Origin: Chara braunii
Taxonomy: Eukaryota; Streptophyta; Charophyceae; Charales; Characeae
NCBI GenBank assembly: GCA_003427395.1
Contig: BFEA01000343.1
Coordinates: 356,098-399,769, forward strand
DNA length: 43,672 bases
Direction of reading: 5' to 3'
Shown here: positions 10,411-20,380 of the stretch, piece by piece
How the letters are laid out: each line of letters begins with the position of its first letter
How positions within the stretch are numbered: the stretch's first letter is position 1
Translations under genes and position numbers: made by a program
Notes under the pieces: model-generated
The model's database searches: none
What the model was told of the DNA's origin: nothing
What the model saw: the letters and a program-made list of their open reading frames with translations, nothing else

Positions 10411-11208
10411 CTATATCTCGTTATCGTCCCCGCCGTCGCTGAAATCATCCTCTTCATCGTGGAACAATTCCCTCAACCCTTCTAAGCAGGTTTCCCCTAT
10501 TGCCACATTCCGGTAAACTATCTGCCAATGTACTGGGCTAGGGACATAGACGTCGTAAGTGCTAAGGTAGTTTAACATGTCGGCTAACTCTTCCGCCCAG
10601 TTTCCTCCGAAAGGCCCCATTTCTACCGACTCCCTGAAAAAGTCATGTCGAGCACACTGGTACAACCTCAGGTTTGTCATTGACCGGCATATCTGTTCCA
10701 ATCTATTCTAGGTTCCAAAAACCGCGTCCACCAGAAATGGGCGTAGTACGCATCTCATCGTTTTGAGGGGTCGCCTCACGTTTCCTCTATCCCCGAGTTC
10801 CACTCGCACCTCTACTCTGTCCCTCTCCATTTCTGCCCGCTGACAAGTTGCCCATATTACCTCCCGCTCTGCCTGCCTAAACAGCAAGTCCGATGTTGTC
10901 CCCAATACCAATTCTATTACCATCGCATTTTCATTTTCCTGGGATAGGTAGACCCACCCTCGGGCTTCCACCGTCCCCCGAAATCCCAAGTTCATCAAGC
11001 TCGGCGACAGTCTCGTCAGGCTGACCTTAGTCCATATCGTCTCTATCCAGAGGAACGCGTCCTTCTCATCCAGCATCACAGTTTGATAGGCTGGCTCCAA
11101 GTCTGTCCACGTTCCTTCCTCCGGGAGAACGACGGATACCCCGCCCTTTACACCTATTGACATTTCCGGACCGCTAGAATAGACTGGAGACGACAACCAC
11201 CGCGCCAT
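10411..11208 (-). pseudogene. Unknown-domain tandem unit 1
   Basis: The first and best-preserved copy: one frame across about 265 codons with a single in-frame TAG between VDAVFGT and the next segment. I place the start at the ATG at 11208 (MARWLSS) because it aligns with MA starts in units 2-4, although the frame is open up to 11253. Landmarks: GVKGGVSVVLPEEGTW, FLWIETIWTKVSL, RVEVRVELGD, MRCVLRPFLVDAVFGT, EMGPFGGNWAEELADML, VYRNVAIGETCLEGLRELF and an acidic C terminus. The single stop could be a one-step change from a Gln codon. This is the best copy for a structure or profile search. The function is unknown; part of a retroelement Gag or a host protein are both possible. Confidence 0.55.
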
Positions 11209-11253
11209 CCCATTTTTTGGTCCCAGTTCCTGTTTTTCATAAGAGAGCATCAC

Positions 11254-13249
11254 ACGGCCCCTCTGGTCAGACTAACTCCCTTTCCTAGATGAGAATCATT
11301 TCAGACCCCTCGCCTGGGTCTCCCTAATTTCCCTCGCCCATTTCCCGAGTATCGTCACCCCGTCGCACCTTCAATTGGTCATCATCAGCCGACATTCCTT
11401 TTCTTGGTTCCCTTCCTTCTGACTCCTATTCTTGCTCCTCTCCATCTTCTCTCACTCATGCGGACTTAGATAGGGGGCGATAATAGACTTAGAAACTTGA
11501 TCCCTTTCCAACAATCTCAAGCAGCTTTACAGAGGAAGGCACGAAAAAGAAACAAAATCAGGCAATCCCCGCACACAGGCCGGTCATCTCCTCACCGGCC
11601 TTTTCCCCAAGTGGTCTCTCCACTGTTACTATCGACAGAGTTTTATCCCGTACCTCAAACACAGCTCAATCGTCGCGAGCGAGGTACCCAGACTCCAGTG
11701 GAGGGACACCCTCACCTTTTTGCCCAGAATACCCCATCCCGTCTTGCCGCTCTTGCACACCCCCGTTGGCACTGGGAATCACCCCGCGTACCCCGGTAAG
11801 GATAAAAGTCAACCGTCTGGGCATTCACAACCATCAGTCCGATAAGAATCAACCTTTACCATGCCGTACCGCGAGAAGCTACTAATCGCCTCCGAGGCTC
11901 CCTCCGTGCCCCACATGCAATGGTCCCCCTGCCGTCTGCCGACAAGCAGCCGCCCCGCTTGAGGAGACGTTTCACACCCCGCCTGGGAAAGGTCCCGATT
12001 GATGCTCGGCCCCCCCAGGATGGAATGCTACTAATCAACCGACGAGACCAACTCTCGCCTGACAGCTCGGTGGCTCGACCTCCGCACATGGGACCCGGCG
12101 AACTTCAAAGAGAGCGACGTTTCGCAACCTGCACCAACTGGTGCAGACCCACCCTTTCCTTCCGAAGTGGCAGGACGCTCAATTCCCCACATACAGATCA
12201 CAATTCCCAAGCGGGACACATATAGAACAAGTGCCTTTCCCCTCGTGCACCCAACGCTTCTTACCCAAGCCTCACAATTTTCTCTCAGGACAGTGTGTGT
12301 CACTCCCCCTATTGTCCATACACAGTGGATGGTTCCTTTTCGTGAGCATCTTCAAAGGTGAGTTAGTTTTCCTTGGAGTGTAGCAACTCCCTTCATTCCC
12401 TTATCTTCCTTCGTCTGTCCGTTCATAGGGTAGGATTGTTCCTTCTCGATTACCATTGTGTTCATGTTGGTTCCTTCAAGCATTTCACGTGCATAGTGCA
12501 TGAGCCCGCTGGGCTCAGAGGAATGGAGGAGAGCACCCAGTCGGTCGGATCACTCCGCCGCGGGATTTTCATTGGACTCCGGCCGAAGCCGAAGCACCAA
12601 CCGCCTGCTAGGTAACCGGAGCCCCTCTTTCACACGAAGAGGAGGGGTCGACCTGCGACTTGCCCAAGGCTTCCCTGAACTGGCGAACACCAGCACCGAA
12701 GGAAGGGGGGCTAGAGCCACTCCACCGAGGGGTAGACTAATAAGGTGCAGCATGCATGTTATACCTCCAGGCCTGGCCATGCCATGCGCCCCGCCACTCT
12801 AAAGTATGATTCTCTTAAGGGAAATAGCATCCACAAGTCCAAGTTCTTTCTCTTTGGTTATGTACACGATCATGCGTCGGGCGCCCCCTCCGGAATCGTA
12901 AGGGTCAATTTAACCCTATACCCGGCACCTCCACCATTTTTTGTAGGGCCGTACCCTGATAGCCTTTTGAGCCTGAGTCGACCCCTTTGCGGGTCCCATT
13001 TGGCTCGACCCGCCCACGCTCATGCTCAGGGTGCGGGTCATTCGTCCCAGGGGCACCCCCACCTAGTGCTTTGAGATGGATGGGGATGGGCCATTTGCGA
13101 GAGAGCTTTGCATTGGGGGAAACATGAGTTAGCCTAGTAGGTTGACATGCCAGATTCTCACCCAGCAGATACCGGGATTGAACTCAACAACGTGTTACTT
13201 GGGCTAGCTCCTTTTGGAGTGGCCCATTCATAAGGTATGTGGCGCGGTT
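11254..13249. other. Stretch without a recognised gene
   Basis: Upstream (minus-strand sense) of the four-unit array. Overlapping minus-strand frames at 11856-12303 have no recognisable motif. A 7-bp inverted repeat with a 9-nt loop sits at 11578-11600. Around 13175 the minus strand has a B-box-like GTTCAATCC. I see no gene. Confidence 0.5.
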
Positions 13250-13290
13250 AATTTCGACCGCGTGATCATTTAGATCACGCGACCGAAATT
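13250..13290. repeat. Inverted repeat, 18-bp arms
   Basis: Arms of about 18 bases (aatttcgaccgcgtgatc and its near-complement, two mismatches) flank a 5-base loop. It could form a hairpin or be the relic of a palindromic insertion. No function is inferred. Confidence 0.7.
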
Positions 13291-13610
13291 TGCTGCGCGC
13301 AGATTAGCATAACCCCTGCGCAAGGATGACACGCATAAATCGAGAAGTCCATATTTTCTTAAATTTGATTCCTTGGGGAATCGAACTCCGGTTAGTTTAG
13401 TGGTGGGGGGGTGAGACTGGGAAGAAGCCGTTGGTTGTAGGCCAATGCCCAAACAAAAAAGGAAAAAAAAAACAAGATGTAAAAAAAAAAAAAAAAAGGA
13501 AACCACAACCTAAAACCAGATGCCAAGTGGCGCGCGTGGGAGAATGGACTCCCCAATTGGCAGCAGGCGCCCATTTTAATGCGCTGACACACTTTTTTTT
13601 TAAAGGTAAG
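13291..13610. other. Stretch without a recognised gene
   Basis: Contains several A-runs (13454-13498), a minus-strand B-box-like GTTCGATTCC at about 13382-13391 and, at its right end, one copy of the AAGGTAAG direct repeat (13603-13610) that flanks the SINE candidate. Lysine-rich frames here are translations of the A-runs. Confidence 0.5.
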
Positions 13611-13673
<63 letters not shown>

Positions 13674-13944
13674 CGATTCCCCCCCCTCCGTTTTTGCAGC
13701 GTGCTTGGCATTGTTCTTGGGAGTGACGGGCGCCCCTTCAATCCCCACAACTGTCCTCCATCTGCACAAGAGACAAAAATCATGACGGTGTATCTTTCCA
13801 TGTTGTAGGAGAAGATTCACCCCTGTAGAGCAGTGGAGTGAAACTCCACGACGTGCAAATGGCACGTCCCTTCCTGAGCGCATCAAGATTTGAACTTGCG
13901 TCCGCATTTCAAAAGGTTGTGGTTATACCGGCGGCTATGTCATT
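13611..13944 (-). mobile_element. tRNA-derived SINE candidate
   Basis: On the minus strand the element begins with an A-box-like TGACATAGCCG (13942-13932) and, at tRNA spacing, a B-box-like GTTCAAATC (13895-13887), the internal RNA polymerase III promoter of tRNA genes and tRNA-derived SINEs. It ends in a 61-nt A tail (seen as T at 13613-13673). The octamer AAGGTAAG lies on both sides (13603-13610 and 13945-13952), as expected of a target-site duplication. The tRNA-like head does not close an acceptor stem, so it is not a tRNA gene. It encodes no protein and would depend on a LINE for movement. A chance A-rich retrotranscript is the main alternative. Confidence 0.45.
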
Positions 13945-14500
13945 AAGGTAAGTTTTTTTTTTTTTTTTTTTTTTAATTCTCCCCCTCCCCCCCAATGATG
14001 CAACGTCACTGCTGCTTTTTCAGGCGCAGTGGGGAGAAAGAGAACAACCATGATCATGACCATGGTGATGGATAGATACATCTAGGTAAGTTCTAGTGTG
14101 AGTTAGGTGGGTATTTGGGGATAAGAAAAAGATGGTCGACGAGGTAACAGTATCTCGTGGGGTGCTGCCCTTTCAACTCCAGGGTAGAGGATGGTGGGAC
14201 CAAGGCTCTCACTCTTTCGTGAGGGTGCGAGATCGTAGATCCCTTGGCTCACGACGCACGCGAGGGGGTTAGGAAAGTTAGAAGAGAGAGAGAAAAAAAG
14301 AACAGGGGAATTGGGAGAAGGAGGTCCTACTCCTTCCAACCTGCCAACTGCCCTCCCCGTTTTTAGGGGAGGGAAGAAGGAATGGGGGAGGTGCTAATGA
14401 GTTCAACAACACAAACCTGGCTGAGTTAAGGGTTAGGTGTGTGTAGTTAGAGTAAGTTTTTTTTCTTCTTTTTTTTTTTCCGTTTTTTGTGCATTCTCGT
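13945..14500. other. Stretch without a recognised gene
   Basis: Begins with the second AAGGTAAG copy and a 22-nt T run (13953-13974), possibly the tail of an older minus-strand retroposon into which the SINE candidate inserted. The rest, including another T-rich run near 14457-14480, shows no gene. Confidence 0.5.
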
Positions 14501-14549
14501 GAGGACACTTGTCCTCATAAGGCAGGCTCCCGTTTTGAGAGGGAGCCTG
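14501..14549. repeat. Two adjacent short hairpins
   Basis: A 6-bp perfect inverted repeat with a 4-nt loop (14501-14516, gaggac/gtcctc) is followed by a 9-bp perfect one with a 9-nt loop (14523-14531 with 14541-14549, caggctccc/gggagcctg). A role in RNA structure is possible but no gene lies nearby. Confidence 0.6.
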
Positions 14550-17246
14550 AAACTTAAAGGTCATAAAAAGAAAAGGCTAAGTACAACCTTTTCCTCGACG
14601 TATCTGCCCGGGGAAAAGGGGCATGATACGTCAAACTGAAACACATCGTATCTCTCCAACCCCTTATCGCAAAAATAAAAGAAAAACATTTTTTGAAATG
14701 TCAGTCTCAGTTATCTTGTGAAATTCCGAGAAAGCTGAGACAAAGAGATAACATTAAAAATACAGCAGCTAAGGAAATTGCCCCCACTAAGGTTATAACT
14801 GTCCTGCGGCCATAGTTGGGATTTGATCTTGGACAGATCAAGGCAACACTCCTCAACTACTATGAAAAAGGCAACTGTCCCCAACTGCCACACAGAAGCA
14901 CCCATGCTGCCAGTGTGTGACAACACACTTGAGTGCTACCGGACTGTTGGGGAGGTTGTCGGAGTCAACGTGGGAGGAGGTTGAAGGTCTGCCTTGGAGC
15001 TTTAGAGGAAGAGGACAACTATAGCCGAGGTAGGGAGCACTCTACTTCATTTCTCTTTGGCTGGTGCTGGTCTTGTGGGACGGTACTTAGGACTTTGTGG
15101 GACCAAGGCGGCACGGCGGAGGTATACTTTGGGCCTGAATTTTGTCAAAGGCCCATATTTTATTAATTTGACGGTGAGATTTGAGTGGCAGCAACGGACG
15201 TCAGGGCCACGTTGGCGGAGGTACCAACAGACTGGGCCGCGACAGACTATTTTTTTATTATTTTTTGGGGGATATGTTGCCGATTTTTTTTGGCGTCGAC
15301 GACAATAATTTTTGTAGTGTTGTACTGCCACAATTGTGGATCGTTAGGTGGCACTAAGTGGAGGGAAGATTCTGTTTTTTTTTTGTGCGTTGAGGGGCTT
15401 GCCATCAATGCCATTGGAAGGGAAATATGTGATGAAACTGTTGTGGTGGTAAGGTGAGCAACGAAAAATATGGTTTATTTGTGCTAGTGGACTTTGTGAG
15501 TCAAAATGGAGGTGTCGGCGATAGCCTGCGTGTTGGATCAGGCTTGTCAAAGTAGAACGACACGCAATTATTTTTTAATGTATATGCGCGTCAGCGGTCT
15601 TAGAGCCATTTGGCTTTGACCAAGTGAGACCTTAAGGGTCAGTGAAGCACGTGAGCGGGATTGGTACTGCAGGCGAAAAGGGAACTTGTGTGTTTCATTT
15701 TTTTTTTTTGTGAGGCCTAGTGGAAACGGTTATAGCGGGCGAAGTCTTCAGGTGTTGAAAGGAATAGTGCAGGACCACCTAGGACCATCTGGGACGAGTT
15801 GGGACTTGTGTGGGAGTTGTGTCTTCTTTTTCAACAAGACGTATGTATTTTTCTTGGCTTTCTTGAATAAGCCGAGGCACGCTTGCTACTACGTTTACTC
15901 AAGGTCAGTGGTTGGCTCGGATCCTCTCACACTTTGTGTGCGCCCAACGCTGTTTGACCCTTCTTTTTTTTTTTGGTTCTCAAGGAAAAGATAAATGAGA
16001 GAAAAGTTTACTTGGACATGCTTGTGTGAGACACTGGGTCTGGCTTGAGTTGGGGGTTTCCAGGTTGAATCCTCAGATTGTTTGTTTGCTTGACATGCAG
16101 GTAAGTAAAAGGGAAGGGTGTAGAAAGAAAGCTCGAATCTCGTCGAATATGGAGATGAGAAAAGAAAATGTTTCCTACCTTCTCTCTATTTTTTTCACCT
16201 GCTGGTCAAGTGAACAAACTGACTTTTTGAGGGAACAGTAGCGAGGGTTGAAAAAAAAAACTCGATAAGAAAAAGGAATGACCGAGCCTAGGCTAACCCC
16301 GAGGTTCCCTTTTCTATCATGAAGGCCTTCTCGATCTGTTCCCGTCCAAACGAATGTTGACTTTCCTCTTTTTTTGAACTTCTGTTTCATCGAAGTTGTT
16401 TTACCGCGTAAGGGGTTGGGGTAGTCAACTTGGCTTTAAGTCTGAAGGATTCCTCACTCTAGGAGGAATTAAGGGGTAAGGGTTCATTGCTTTAGGAGTC
16501 GGCCCTGTTATCGACCTAGAGTGGACCGTTTAACGGGGGGGTACTCTGCCGGTTCGATGGAGACGGCCCGACTTCTGCGATCCGAGCCCTCGGCTCGGGG
16601 GAGGAGGAGGAGTACTCCAGACAACTTCCAAGAGGGTGGGATGCACAACGATGAGGAGTCAGTGGTGGTCTCTCCACACTCGTAGACGGGGAAAAAACCT
16701 AAACTAGTAGACCCTTCAGGTGGATGTTCTATGATCCATCTTCAACTTGAAAGGTTGATGTCATAAGATTAACACAAGTTTCATAAGGAGCGTAGGTAGG
16801 CGTTTCCATCGGGAGAGACTCATGCCATAAGAAGCGTGAGGTCATGGCAGAGGCTCAAGGGAGATAGGCTTCTGAATTACTAATTGAAGGCGACCGTTAA
16901 ATTGAACATGCCGAGAGTTGTAAAAAAACAAAAACCTGTGCAGGCTTGTCTAAACTTAGCAACTTATGATAGTCACTGGTGTTTTTCTTTTTCAGATGTC
17001 TATGGTACTTGCGGTCATTATGTTATTTCCAAACAGAGAGGTTGCCACAAGTTGCGTAGTTCAGGCAGGAAGACGCATGCTGAACTTAGAACGGGTTGGC
17101 CGTATGGTTTACAATTCAGTCGTGGTGTTCCCTTTTAGAGAGAGTTGAGAATTGATCATGGCACGACGAGAAACCCACCATGAACCTATTTATTTATTAC
17201 CTCAACTCATCTACAAATTTTTTAGCCCTGTTTTGTTCGAACCCAG
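14550..17246. other. Stretch without a recognised gene, with splice-like sites
   Basis: No protein family recognised. A strong donor-like GTAAGT at 16101-16106 follows a 25-codon open segment from 16026. An acceptor-like pyrimidine tract ending in CAG precedes an ATG at 16996 and a 50-codon frame (to 17148). These may be further exons of the decayed gene downstream, but no frame or phase links them securely. A 7-bp perfect stem with a 3-nt loop lies at 16582-16598. Confidence 0.4.
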
Positions 17247-18873
17247 CGATCGGATTATGTTGATCTGCGAATTATCTATGGGTTCGAAGATGAGGAATTA
17301 CGGGCACAATACAATAATGAGGTTAGATGTTTGTACCTCAAATTTATCATGTACTATGATATGCCCATGTAGGCCCGTTCGATGACATTGAGTTTCTCGA
17401 ACGGATCCGTGCTAATCGCTTCAAAATCGTCGATAGGCAAACCTTCAATGGAATCACCTATTGGCTCGAGGTGCGCAACTTGCGATGACTTTTCGGGGCA
17501 TAAAGCAATTTGGTTATGGCAAAGCAAGAGAAAAAAAAGTGTAAGAGGAAAAAAACTTGAGGATACAAGTATTCACTGTTTAGACAGGAGGGATGTTTAC
17601 TAATGGGATTATTGGGTTCGTTCAGATGGAAGATAGTGCGGTGGTGGCGACGTTTTTCTATATGCACGACGAAGCAAGTGAATGGATGTTAGAATTGGGC
17701 AAAAAAGGAATTAACATGGTGAGAACCGACCCGTTGATTTATGATTCGTCTATCGTTTTCCCCGCTAGAGATAAACCACAGTTCTGGTAAAGGAGTTGAG
17801 AAACCTCTCTCGTTTGTGCCCTTTCCACACTTACGTTGGGAGACATATCATCTGTTACGGGTTCACGCCTCGGAGGAGTGATGGATTATCTCACCTTTTG
17901 GTTCGACATAGCGATGAGTGCTTTCCGTATGCCGGGGAGACTCCAGAAGTGAGGTGTTTTTTCCTTTTAATGTTCTTGCGCCATAACAAGATGCATGGTT
18001 CATTCGCTTATGTCCATCATTGTAGTCAAACCGACAATAACAAATATCGACGATTCAGGCGAGATGTTTCTCGAGACAAAAAATTGAGAGCGAGGAACGT
18101 CGACTTTTGAGCTGATTAATGTTTGATGTGTTTTTCTTGTGGATAGATGAACGACGGTTGACGGGATCTTACCATTGCAAGATATCTCATTTTTTGCGAT
18201 ACACCGAACGCTAGATTGATCGAGGAAGCGGAGCGACTCTTTATGGTTTGAGACAGTACACTGACTCAGTGGATTGGCTTTATCAGTATGCTTCGGGATG
18301 ACCAAGGGGTTTTTCCAAACTCGCACTCAAATATTCGGGCCAATGTGGCTGGAACGACAAGACAATTTCATGGTTACACTTTCTATTTCCATCGCGTAAG
18401 TAATCTCCTGCGTCTCTCTCGAGTCATTGTGAGTGTCAAGATTACCTTGTCCGACGACCGCTTCAGCGTCGCTCAGATCCAAGACACTGAGACGCGACAC
18501 CTGTTCGGGATGAGCAAACCATTTCGAGCCATAGTATGGCGGCGCTGGCCTACGGATGACCGTGCTCTATGGTACTCAGAGGGCTAAGGTTATGCGAGGC
18601 AGGCGCGTCATGAGTTTGATTTTCGACGACGACGAGCTTGCAAGTCTTTTTATGCGTCCGAGGCTCAAGGCCGCAAGGGGCGTCAATTGTATCAGAACTA
18701 GGTACGCCGTCCCCAAGGGATAATTTTTTGGGCGTAGGTGGACGACAAGTTATCGAGAACGATGGATGCTTTCGACTCACATGATAAGTCATCAGTTCTA
18801 CCATTCCAGGAGTTGCACAAAGATGGTGCAATGTAACCGAGAGCAAAGAGAGAAAGATGAAGTACACCTTTGA
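17247..18873 (+). pseudogene. Decayed multi-exon coding region, product unknown
   Basis: Several exon-like segments share strand and spacing. 17247-17321 is open for 25 codons between an acceptor-like CAG and a GT. 17373-17470 encodes PFDDIEFLERIRANRFKIVD and ends at a GT; a 155-nt GT-AG intron (17471-17625) joins it in phase to MEDSAVVATFFYMHDEASEW. That frame continues, broken by TAA (17788) and TGA (17797), into GGVMDYLTFWFDIAMSAFRM. 18147-18587 is one frame with TGA at 18159 and 18249. 18580-18701 (VMRGRRVMSLIFDDDELASL) joins a short last exon ending at the TGA of 18871-18873 through an in-phase 108-nt intron. No domain was recognised. The stops suggest a dead gene, though individual boundaries are uncertain. 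Confidence 0.4.
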
Positions 18874-19166
18874 GCTAATTATCATACGATAATGATTAAC
18901 CAACTCACATCATGCGACAACATCCTACAGTTGAACAAAGAGGAACACCCTAATTAAGTTAGCATTCCTTCTGAAACCGTCCGAAGCGCGACTCACGTAT
19001 CTCACAGATGAGTCTTGTCTGTATGTTTCAATTAGTAGAACTGTAGAAAGATCAATGAGTTGCGTCGAGGTTCTTCCTGTTAGGCAGGAGGTTTCGCTGG
19101 CGTTTTGTTTTCTTTGGTAGTGCTGTGCTTCTTACTTGGGGCGCAACTCAAAGTTTTTGGCCACAT
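18874..19166. other. Stretch without a recognised gene
   Basis: AT-rich sequence between the decayed spliced region and the artefactual duplication. Nothing recognised. Confidence 0.5.
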
Positions 19167-19495
19167 CAAGGACAAGGAAGGATGACTTTTGGCAATTCAA
19201 TTCATGAAGTCAAGTCAAATCATAATCAATTCAGCATTGCACTGATGTTTCTTGCCATGTTGAACCAGCTAAGTATGAGTTTTTTTTTTGAATTGTTCAT
19301 ATCTCGACAACATCTGTCTCTTATACACATCTAGATGTGTATAAGAGACAAGGACAAGGAAGGATGACTTTTGGCAATTCAATTCATGAAGTCAAGTCAA
19401 ATCATAATCAATTCAGCATTGCACTGATGTTTCTTGCCATGTTGAACCAGCTAAGTATGAGTTTTTTTTTTGAATTGTTCATATCTCGACAACAT
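19167..19495. other. Library-adapter assembly artefact with 147-bp duplication
   Basis: 19314-19350 matches 37 of the 38 bases of the transposase mosaic-end junction used in Nextera mate-pair libraries (CTGTCTCTTATACACATCT followed by its reverse complement). The 147 bases before it (19167-19313) are repeated after it (19349-19495), including the length of a 10-T run. Two such copies around a synthetic junction indicate an untrimmed read placed in the assembly; the natural genome probably has one copy and no adapter. Frames that run through here, such as one ending at 19334, are not genes. Confidence 0.95.
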
Positions 19496-20044
19496 TGGTT
19501 GTCGGCGTTCTGATTGCGCAAAGACCTTGAAGACCAACGTTTGATATATGTGTCCTTTCTTAATGTCTTGTGTATTTTGTTTTTTGTGAGTTATGTGCAA
19601 GTGGCTAGGGTGAATGATGGGTTTCACGATTGGTTGAGACCGTCCTAGTCGACCTCCGCACGTCTTGTAGTTGGGAGATCAACGTCCTGAGCAACGAACG
19701 ACATTTGGGTTAGGTTGGTGGCTTTACCCATGCATACCTATACCACAACGAAACGAGCAAATGCCATCAACTAACCTGCCTTTGAAATCGCATATAAAAA
19801 CTTTCGCATGTGGGTCAGTAGTTCGGTAAGGATACGCCCCTAAGGGTGGTGACAACCCCTTAGGGAAAATAAGTTGTGCCCTGCGGGAACCTATCCTGTC
19901 GTAGGGGACCGCGGGAAGTACGACTAGCGCACCCGGCTAGAGCAACGAAGGGATGACCAACCACATCTGTCTCGGCGGTTCGTGGGATTACTTACGTGTC
20001 GTCTCTAAGTTACGTCAATTTTGTTTTTTTTACTCCTGCGTGAC
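19496..20044. other. Stretch without a recognised gene
   Basis: Sequence just upstream of the interrupted two-exon gene; it may hold its upstream exons or promoter. No TATA box, exon or RNA gene could be fixed. Confidence 0.5.
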
Positions 20045-20380
20045 ATGGCTGGGAGGGCTTTCGCTTTTTGTGAAAAATGTGAGAGCCGGTGCACTCCACA
20101 GGTGGTGCCGTTTCTGGGGATAGCGACTATCTACCGTTGTCCCTCGTGGAACGACCAGGTAAGTAAGCCTTATTATGAAGTTATGATTCAAGTATTACTT
20201 TTTGTTTGTTTCCCGATGAGAAGTCCGTAGTAATTTGCAGGCTAGAAACAGTAAAAGAGTAAAAGAGAAAGGAATGAAAGGTGAATTTGCACAATGTATT
20301 CAGGATCTGGTTCAGGGTGTCCTAGATAGCGTCCAACTTGCTGTCCATGTATGCACGCAGGGACAGGATGCTTGCCTTGA
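20045..20380 (+). CDS. Cysteine-rich protein, two exons, cut by an LTR insertion
   Basis: Exon 1 (20045-20158) starts at an ATG and carries FCEKCESRC, then IYRCPSWNDQ, a C-x2-C plus later C-P pattern like a zinc ribbon. It ends exactly at a consensus donor (CAG, then GTAAGT). A typical plant-size intron of 82 nt (20159-20240) ends in TTTGCAG. Exon 2 (20241-20380) continues in phase as a basic then helical stretch (KGEFAQCIQDLVQGVLDSVQ) and is broken at 20381 by the first base of the element 1 LTR. The remainder should lie beyond the 3' end of element 1, but that end is truncated and no continuation is visible here. I do not recognise the family. It may be a host gene, or a non-LTR or DNA element gene. 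Confidence 0.5.

Noticed and set aside
11578-11604. GC-rich hairpin followed by TTTT, like a bacterial terminator
   Set aside because: The window is eukaryotic and no gene ends here.
13392-13907. Lysine-rich 171-codon minus-strand frame
   Set aside because: The lysine run is the translated A tail of the SINE candidate; no domain is present.
13887-13948. tRNA gene on the minus strand
   Set aside because: A- and B-box spacing fits, but no acceptor or anticodon stem pairs, so it is at most a SINE head.
19314-19350. Perfect palindrome that could be a transposon end or hairpin
   Set aside because: It is the synthetic mosaic-end junction of a sequencing library, flanked by an exact duplication.
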